From assembly GCF_013385825.1 (NCBI RefSeq), contig NZ_JACAPG010000020.1, forward strand, positions 364,568 to 428,567: DNA of 64,000 bases, written 5' to 3'. The stretch's first letter is position 1. Each line of letters opens with the position of its first letter. The notes below the pieces were generated by a model that saw only the letters and a program-made list of their open reading frames with translations, did no database searches and was not told the origin of the DNA. The DNA is from Pseudomonas reactans. GTDB lineage: Bacteria > Pseudomonadota > Gammaproteobacteria > Pseudomonadales > Pseudomonadaceae. The position numbers were made by a program, and so were the translations under genes. Of this stretch, positions 59,649-64,000 are shown piece by piece.

Positions 59649-60255
59649 CTTGGGACTCCATCGGTATAGGGCAAAACAGCAGTATGAGCCATGGCCCACG
59701 ATGCGACTTAAGGGAAACCGAATTGCGGTGCTGCGTCCCACACCAGTTACACACTGGAGACGACGAGCGAGTGATCGGCATTCTAACGACAGGCCGGAAG
59801 CCGATATTTCCTCAATGCGACAACAATTTACAGAAGCACCGAGAAAGCGGTTCCAGCTCATTGACAGCCTCTGTATTTTATGCAGAGACAAAAGACATTA
59901 AACCTGTAGACGCTGCAAATTGCGGGCCTATTATTCGCAAACCCTTCTAGCACGGCAAGTCTGGCGTTTAATCTTATTTGCTGGGGTGTCTAAAACGCGG
60001 TTTTTCGGGGCATGGGCGTAGCGCTTTGCCTCATGTTTGGGCCGCGGGTTACACATTTGCGCCTGAGGGTAACATTCAGAAACTTCCTACAATAGAAACC
60101 GATATTTATTGGCCTCTCACCTCACCCCTCTGTCACCTTGGAACACGATTAACTGTAGGAGCCCGGCTTGCCGGCGATGGTGCCTTTGAATTCTGCGACT
60201 GTCTCACGGGCTTCATCGCCGGCAAGCCGGGCTCCTACAGGGGATGTGGCGGGCA
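59649..60255. other. aotJ upstream region with REP doublet
   Basis: About 600 bases between aotJ and the acsA terminator. The first 350 hold the aotJ promoter region, where ArgR control is expected; a partial site GGACGC-N8-AA is visible on the minus strand near 59725-59740. A REP doublet is at 60153-60243. No gene is supported. Confidence 0.5.
60153..60243. repeat. REP doublet
   Basis: CTGTAGGAGCCCGGCTTGCC and inverted GGCAAGCCGGGCTCCTACAG enclose about 40 bases, adjoining the acsA terminator. Confidence 0.87.
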
Positions 60256-60256
60256 T

Positions 60257-60294
60257 GAAAAAGCCCCACCCGGCCTACACCAAGTGGGGCTTTA
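60257..60294 (-). terminator. terminator of acsA
   Basis: AAAGCCCCAC/GTGGGGCTTT stem with a TTTTT run on the minus strand, 16 bases beyond the acsA stop. Confidence 0.85.
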
Positions 60295-60309
60295 TCTGAC
60301 TGTCTCGCC

Positions 60310-62265
60310 TTATGCGACGTTCATGGTCTTGTGCGTCTCGATCAAATGCGCGACCACACCTGGATCCGCCAGAGTGGAGATATCGCCCAACCCGTCATAC
60401 TCGGCCGTGGCAATCTTGCGCAGGATACGGCGCATGATTTTCCCCGACCGCGTCTTCGGCAAGCCAGGTGCCCACTGAATCACGTCTGGCGAAGCAATCG
60501 GCCCGATTTCCTTGCGTACCCAGTTTTTCAACTCCAGGCGCAGCGCTTCGTTCGGTTCTTCGCCATTTTTGAGCGTGACATACACATAGATGCCCTGCCC
60601 CTTGATGTCGTGTGGCACACCCACCACCGCTGCTTCAGCGACTTTAGGGTGGGCAACCATGGCGCTTTCGATCTCGGCAGTACCCATGCGGTGGCCGGAC
60701 ACGTTCAACACGTCGTCCACGCGACCGGTGATCCAGTAGTAACCGTCTTCGTCACGACGCGCACCGTCACCGGTGAAGTACATACCACGAAAGGTCTTGA
60801 AGTAGGTGTCGACGAAACGGTCATGGTCACCGTATAGCGTACGCGCCTGGCCTGGCCACGAATCGAGGATCACCAGGTTGCCCTCGGCAGCGCCTTCGAT
60901 CAGGTTGCCCAGGTTATCCACCAGCGCCGGCACCACACCGAAGAACGGTCGTGCCGCCGAACCCGGCTTGAGCGCATGGGCACCCGGCAGCGGGCTCATC
61001 ATGTTGCCGCCGGTTTCGGTCTGCCACCAGGTGTCGACAATCGGGCAACGGGATTGGCCGACGTTCTTGTAGTACCAGTCCCACGCCTCAGGGTTAATCG
61101 GCTCACCCACCGAACCGAGCAGACGCAGGCTGGAGCCGTCTGCGCCTTCGCACGCAGCGGTGCCGGATGCCATCATCGCGCGGATTGCAGTCGGTGCGGT
61201 GTAGAGGATATTGACCTTGTGCTTGTCGACGATCTTCGCCACCCGCGTGATATCCGGGTAGTTCGGCACGCCTTCGAACAACAGCGTGGTCGCGCCATTG
61301 GCCAGCGGGCCGTAGACGATATAGGTGTGGCCAGTGACCCAGCCGACGTCGGCGGTGCACCAGTAGATTTCGCCTGGACGGTAGTCGAACACGCGCTCAT
61401 GGGTCAGGGACGCATACAGCAGGTAGCCGCCGGTGGTGTGCTGCACGCCCTTGGGCTTGCCGGTGGAACCCGAGGTGTAGAGGATGAACAGCGCTTCTTC
61501 GGCGCCCATCTCTTTTGGCGCACACACGGTGCCCGCCACTTTCATCAGATCTTCGTACCAGATGTCGCGATGCTGGTTCCACTTGATGTTGCCATTGGTG
61601 CGCTTGCAGACGATGACCTTCTGGATGCTGCTGGTTTCCGGGTTGGTCAGGGCGTCATCGACGTTGGCCTTCAGCGGAATCTTCTTACCGGCGCGGATAC
61701 CTTCGTCGGCGGTGATCACCACCTTCGACTTACAGTCGATGATGCGACCGGCCAGGGCCTCCGGCGAGAAACCGCCAAACACCACGGAGTGGATCGCACC
61801 GATGCGGGTACAGGCCAGCATGGCGACCACGGCTTCGGGGATCATCGGCATATAGATAGTCACCACGTCGCCGCGGTGCACATCCTGGCCGCGCAGGGCG
61901 TTGGCGAACTTGCAGACTTCTTCATGCAACTCGCGGTAGGTGATGGTGCGGCTTTCGGCAGGGTCGTCGCCCTCCCAGATGATCGCAACTTGATCGCCAC
62001 GCTCGGCGAGGTGACGGTCCAGACAGTTATAGGAAACGTTCAGGGTGCCATCGGCGAACCACTTGATGTCGACGTGGTGATCGTCGAAAGAGGTCTGCTT
62101 CACCGTGGTGAAAGGCTTGATCCAGTCAAGGCGCTTGGCTTGCTCGCGCCAGAAGCCATCGGGGTTGACCACCGACTGCTGGTACATGGCCTTGTAGGTC
62201 GCCTCGTCGGTCAGCGTGTTGGCTGCTACTTCGGGGCGAACGGGGTACAGGGAAGCCGCACTCAT
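60310..62265 (-). CDS. acsA: acetyl-CoA synthetase
   Basis: Activates acetate to acetyl-CoA via acetyl-AMP. The 651-residue ANL-family enzyme has the P-loop-like YTSGSTGKPKGVQHTTGG, DTWWQTETGG (substrate/AMP motif), YFTGDGARRDEDGY, and the acetylation-regulated Lys in TRSGKIMRRILRK. Start MSAASLYPVRPEVAANTL at 62265 follows GAGGTAAGAAAG. It stands alone with its own terminator. Confidence 0.96.
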   Translation of the reverse strand: MSAASLYPVRPEVAANTLTDEATYKAMYQQSVVNPDGFWREQAKRLDWIKPFTTVKQTSFDDHHVDIKWFADGTLNVSYNCLDRHLAERGDQVAIIWEGDDPAESRTITYRELHEEVCKFANALRGQDVHRGDVVTIYMPMIPEAVVAMLACTRIGAIHSVVFGGFSPEALAGRIIDCKSKVVITADEGIRAGKKIPLKANVDDALTNPETSSIQKVIVCKRTNGNIKWNQHRDIWYEDLMKVAGTVCAPKEMGAEEALFILYTSGSTGKPKGVQHTTGGYLLYASLTHERVFDYRPGEIYWCTADVGWVTGHTYIVYGPLANGATTLLFEGVPNYPDITRVAKIVDKHKVNILYTAPTAIRAMMASGTAACEGADGSSLRLLGSVGEPINPEAWDWYYKNVGQSRCPIVDTWWQTETGGNMMSPLPGAHALKPGSAARPFFGVVPALVDNLGNLIEGAAEGNLVILDSWPGQARTLYGDHDRFVDTYFKTFRGMYFTGDGARRDEDGYYWITGRVDDVLNVSGHRMGTAEIESAMVAHPKVAEAAVVGVPHDIKGQGIYVYVTLKNGEEPNEALRLELKNWVRKEIGPIASPDVIQWAPGLPKTRSGKIMRRILRKIATAEYDGLGDISTLADPGVVAHLIETHKTMNVA

Positions 62266-62662
62266 CTTTCTTACCTCGGTGACATAGTTGTTTTTGTATG
62301 GCCCTGTTGTAGCCGGGGCTGACCTATAGAACCATTCGACGATGGTAGTAACAAGGCCCTACAAATTGCCCTGATACCCCCATTCGCACCTCTAGCCCGC
62401 GGGTTGCGGCGCTTCGCGGCTTTGTGAAAAAAGCTTTACCACGGGATTGTTACAAAAACCGCCAATAGTGTTTATCAAAAGTACGGGTATATGAATATAA
62501 CCTGGGGGCCTAAAATCAACTCCGCCAACAAGGCACTGTGATTAACAACGCAACAGCCCCCACGAAGGCAACGTTAATCCGAACTTCCCAACTCTTAAGT
62601 TACACACGCGGCCTCACAAGGGCCCCGTGACCCCACTCGCCCTGAATAAGGTAAATAGAGAA
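62266..62662. other. acsA/DUF2790 divergent region
   Basis: 397 bases between two divergent genes. A weak sigma70-type candidate for the plus-strand gene is TTATCA (62472-62477), 18-base spacer, TATAAC (62496-62501). The acsA promoter was not resolved by eye. No gene is supported. Confidence 0.45.
62472..62501 (+). promoter_or_regulatory. weak sigma70-type promoter candidate for the DUF2790 gene
   Basis: TTATCA and TATAAC separated by 18 bases in an AT-rich patch, about 160 bases before the start codon. Confidence 0.3.
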
Positions 62663-62932
62663 ATGAAAGCTTTAGTAGTTATGGCCCTCAGCAGCTTGTG
62701 CGCAACCGCCGCCCTGGCCGACGAAGCCCCAACTGACGTGGCCAGCCGTAACACCCCGATCGTTGAAGACTATACTTACAGCACCCACTTGGATGTTGCC
62801 AAAGTCGTGTCCATGAGCAGTATTCCGGAAGTATGCGAAGTAGTACCGGTAAAGATGGAATATGAAGACTCACACGGTCAGCGTCATATTCTTAATTACC
62901 ATGTGATGGGCAATGGTTGTTCTAACGGGTGA
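62663..62932 (+). CDS. DUF2790-family small secreted protein
   Basis: An 89-residue protein with signal peptide MKALVVMALSSLCATAALA and a mature part of about 70 residues. The block YSTHLDVAKVVSMSSIPEVC, then VVPVKMEYEDSHGQRH and YHVMGNGC, matches the DUF2790 pattern with two Cys that could form a disulfide. Members are numerous in pseudomonads and some respond to copper or stress; no function is established here. The start at 62663 was chosen over one 36 bases upstream because the signal peptide begins there. Confidence 0.8.
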   Translation: MKALVVMALSSLCATAALADEAPTDVASRNTPIVEDYTYSTHLDVAKVVSMSSIPEVCEVVPVKMEYEDSHGQRHILNYHVMGNGCSNG

Positions 62933-62958
62933 TAACTTCATTAGTGTGATCTTGTTCG

Positions 62959-62980
62959 CCGCAAGAAATCGTTCTTGCGG
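62959..62980 (+). terminator. hairpin after the DUF2790 gene
   Basis: Nine perfect base pairs around ATCG, beginning 27 bases after the stop. The 3' flank (CAAAGAG) lacks a T-run, so it is a weak or non-canonical terminator at best. Confidence 0.4.
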
Positions 62981-63013
62981 CAAAGAGCCGGCCGCTAATA
63001 CACCACGAACCCA

Positions 63014-63042
63014 CTGTAGGAGCTGGCTTGCCAGCGATGGCG
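63014..63042 (+). repeat. single REP unit
   Basis: CTGTAGGAGCTGGCTTGCCA followed by GCGATGGCG, without an inverted partner nearby. Confidence 0.75.
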
Positions 63043-63498
63043 ATTTCAGCCACACCCACCCCTTAAAGCGTCCCACGCGCCCCTCCCCCGAGCCCTACAA
63101 AAAACATCCCACCGCCCGTCAAAAAAATCCAACCCCAGCAAAGCCTTATAAATCCGTACTCTGGCCGAAAAACACTCCATTCTGGCAGGTCCCCGTGACC
63201 ATCCGCCCCAACACAAAGCCGTTTTTTTCCCCTACAATGCGCGGGTAAACCGGGCCTGCAATATCCCTTTACACCGGGATGAAGAGCCAGACCTGAGGCC
63301 TCCGCTGGAGCAAGCACCTACCGCTCCGCCCCTCAAGCCTCACGCAGAGCACCCGTTACCCAATTCCGTTTAATGCCTGCGCTAGCTGTTGCAACAAACG
63401 ATTCCTTAAGATCCACCGCGGCCTCAGGGCCGTGTGAACACCCAACCATCCGGTTTCACACGGGCACCTTTGAGCCCTCACGCAGGAGACGACACGTC

Positions 63499-64000
63499 AT
63501 GCTGAGCTGGGACGAATTCGACAAAGAAGAAGAAGGCGAAGTAGCCGCTAAAGGCGCCAACGCCGGCCACGCCACCGAAGCCAACATGGACCGCCTCGAC
63601 GGTGCTGGCGCCGCCGCCGCCATCGAAGCCCGCGCCATCACCGCCAGTGACTCCGCCGCCATCGTGCGCGCCAAGGCCGCCCTGGACAAACTCGACGTCG
63701 CCGAAGGCCTCGCCGAACTGGAAGGCTCCGCCGCCCGTGTCGCCGTTGACGAAAAACGCATGATCAACTGCCGCGCCGACCTCAACCAACTCGTACCCTT
63801 CAAGTACGACTGGGCCTGGCAGAAGTACCTCGACGGCTGCGCCAACCACTGGATGCCGCAAGAGGTCAACATGACCGCCGACATCGCGCTGTGGAAAAAC
63901 CCCGAAGGCCTGACCGACGACGAACGTCGCATCGTCATGCGCAACCTGGGCTTCTTCTCCACCGCCGACTCCCTGGTCGCCAACAACCTGGTGCTGGCCG
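63499..64000 (+). CDS. nrdB: class Ia ribonucleoside-diphosphate reductase, beta subunit NrdB (5' part)
   Basis: Supplies the tyrosyl radical to NrdA. The first 167 codons are present. From ATG 63499 (AGGAGA nine bases upstream) the protein begins MLSWDEFDKEEEGE, then an Ala-rich segment typical of Pseudomonas NrdB, then the R2 fold: DLNQLVPFKYDWAWQKYLDG, ANHWMPQEVNMTADIALWKN (first Fe ligands region) and RIVMRNLGFFSTADSLVANN. It runs off the right edge. nrdA is about 45 kb upstream, so the subunits are expressed from separate units. Confidence 0.93.
   Translation, partial: MLSWDEFDKEEEGEVAAKGANAGHATEANMDRLDGAGAAAAIEARAITASDSAAIVRAKAALDKLDVAEGLAELEGSAARVAVDEKRMINCRADLNQLVPFKYDWAWQKYLDGCANHWMPQEVNMTADIALWKNPEGLTDDERRIVMRNLGFFSTADSLVANNLVLA

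Larger units (their letters stand above)
62933..63498. other. nrdB upstream region
   Basis: 566 gene-free bases. They hold a perfect hairpin CCGCAAGAA-atcg-TTCTTGCGG (62959-62980) after the DUF2790 gene, a single REP unit (63014-63042), a -10-like TACAAT (63233-63238) and about 260 bases of nrdB leader. No DnaA box like those at nrdA was found. Confidence 0.5.

Noticed and set aside
59649..59891. N-terminal extension of AotJ upstream of 59648
   Set aside because: The frame is open but the signal peptide begins at 59648 with a good ribosome-binding site.

Overview
The window reads as chromosomal DNA of a fluorescent pseudomonad, most likely the Pseudomonas fluorescens group. Codon use is GC-rich. 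Many genes keep P. aeruginosa-like neighbourhoods: phoP-phoQ, the pcpS-type PPTase and the two-component pair beside nrdA; cheR-cheV-flgA-flgM-flgN; lysC-rsmA-tRNA; and the aru and aot arginine clusters. At least ten intergenic REP/REPIN palindromes built on GGCTTGCC-like cores are typical of this group. Species assignment is inference; no database was searched.

Layout. 1-5 kb: rluC and a divergent rne with a long leader. 5-10 kb: an orphan molybdenum-hydroxylase maturation pair (MocA-like, XdhC-like), dctA with a sigma54 promoter, and an AraC regulator. 9.7-15.3 kb: phoP-phoQ preceded by a small secreted-protein gene and a PhoP-box-like repeat, a pcpS-type PPTase, and an RstA/RstB-like pair. 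15.8-18.7 kb: nrdA behind two DnaA-box-like sequences. 18.9-26.7 kb: flagellar and chemotaxis genes (flgBCDE, cheR, cheV, flgA, flgM, flgN, flgZ) with readable sigma54 and sigma28 promoters. 26.7-38 kb: MFS transporter, tRNA-Arg(CCT), a small-protein pair behind a sigma54-like site, amrZ, mgtE, two tRNA-Arg(ACG), tRNA-Ser(GCT), rsmA, lysC, alaS and ltaE. 38-38.8 kb: FMN riboswitch and a type II lumazine synthase. 40-60 kb: arginine catabolism by the succinyltransferase route (aruC-aruF-aruG-astD-astB-small gene-astE), its regulator argR and the aotJQMOP uptake system. 60-64 kb: acsA, a DUF2790-type secreted protein and the start of nrdB.

Two toxin- or effector-like genes stand out. At 38.9-40.4 kb an RTX-like repeat region is joined to an M91/NleD-type zinc metalloprotease domain, and the gene overlaps astE tail to tail. 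At 48.3-54.3 kb an approximately 1974-residue protein resembles the Pseudomonas dermonecrotic-toxin/leucine-rich-repeat family. It carries three copies of a [helical linker + LRR] module and ends without a visible NEL ubiquitin-ligase domain. The two genes bracket the aru operon, and the larger one separates aruC from argR. They are the most accessory parts of the window; the rest is core housekeeping, motility, signalling and amino-acid metabolism.

Functional logic. AotJQMP imports arginine or ornithine, ArgR senses it, and AruC/F/G, AstD, AstB and AstE degrade arginine to glutamate and succinate. FlgM, FlgN and FlgZ form a late flagellar control unit, and CheR, CheV, FlgA and FlgBCDE an assembly and chemotaxis unit. 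NrdA and NrdB must form one ribonucleotide reductase although their genes lie about 45 kb apart.
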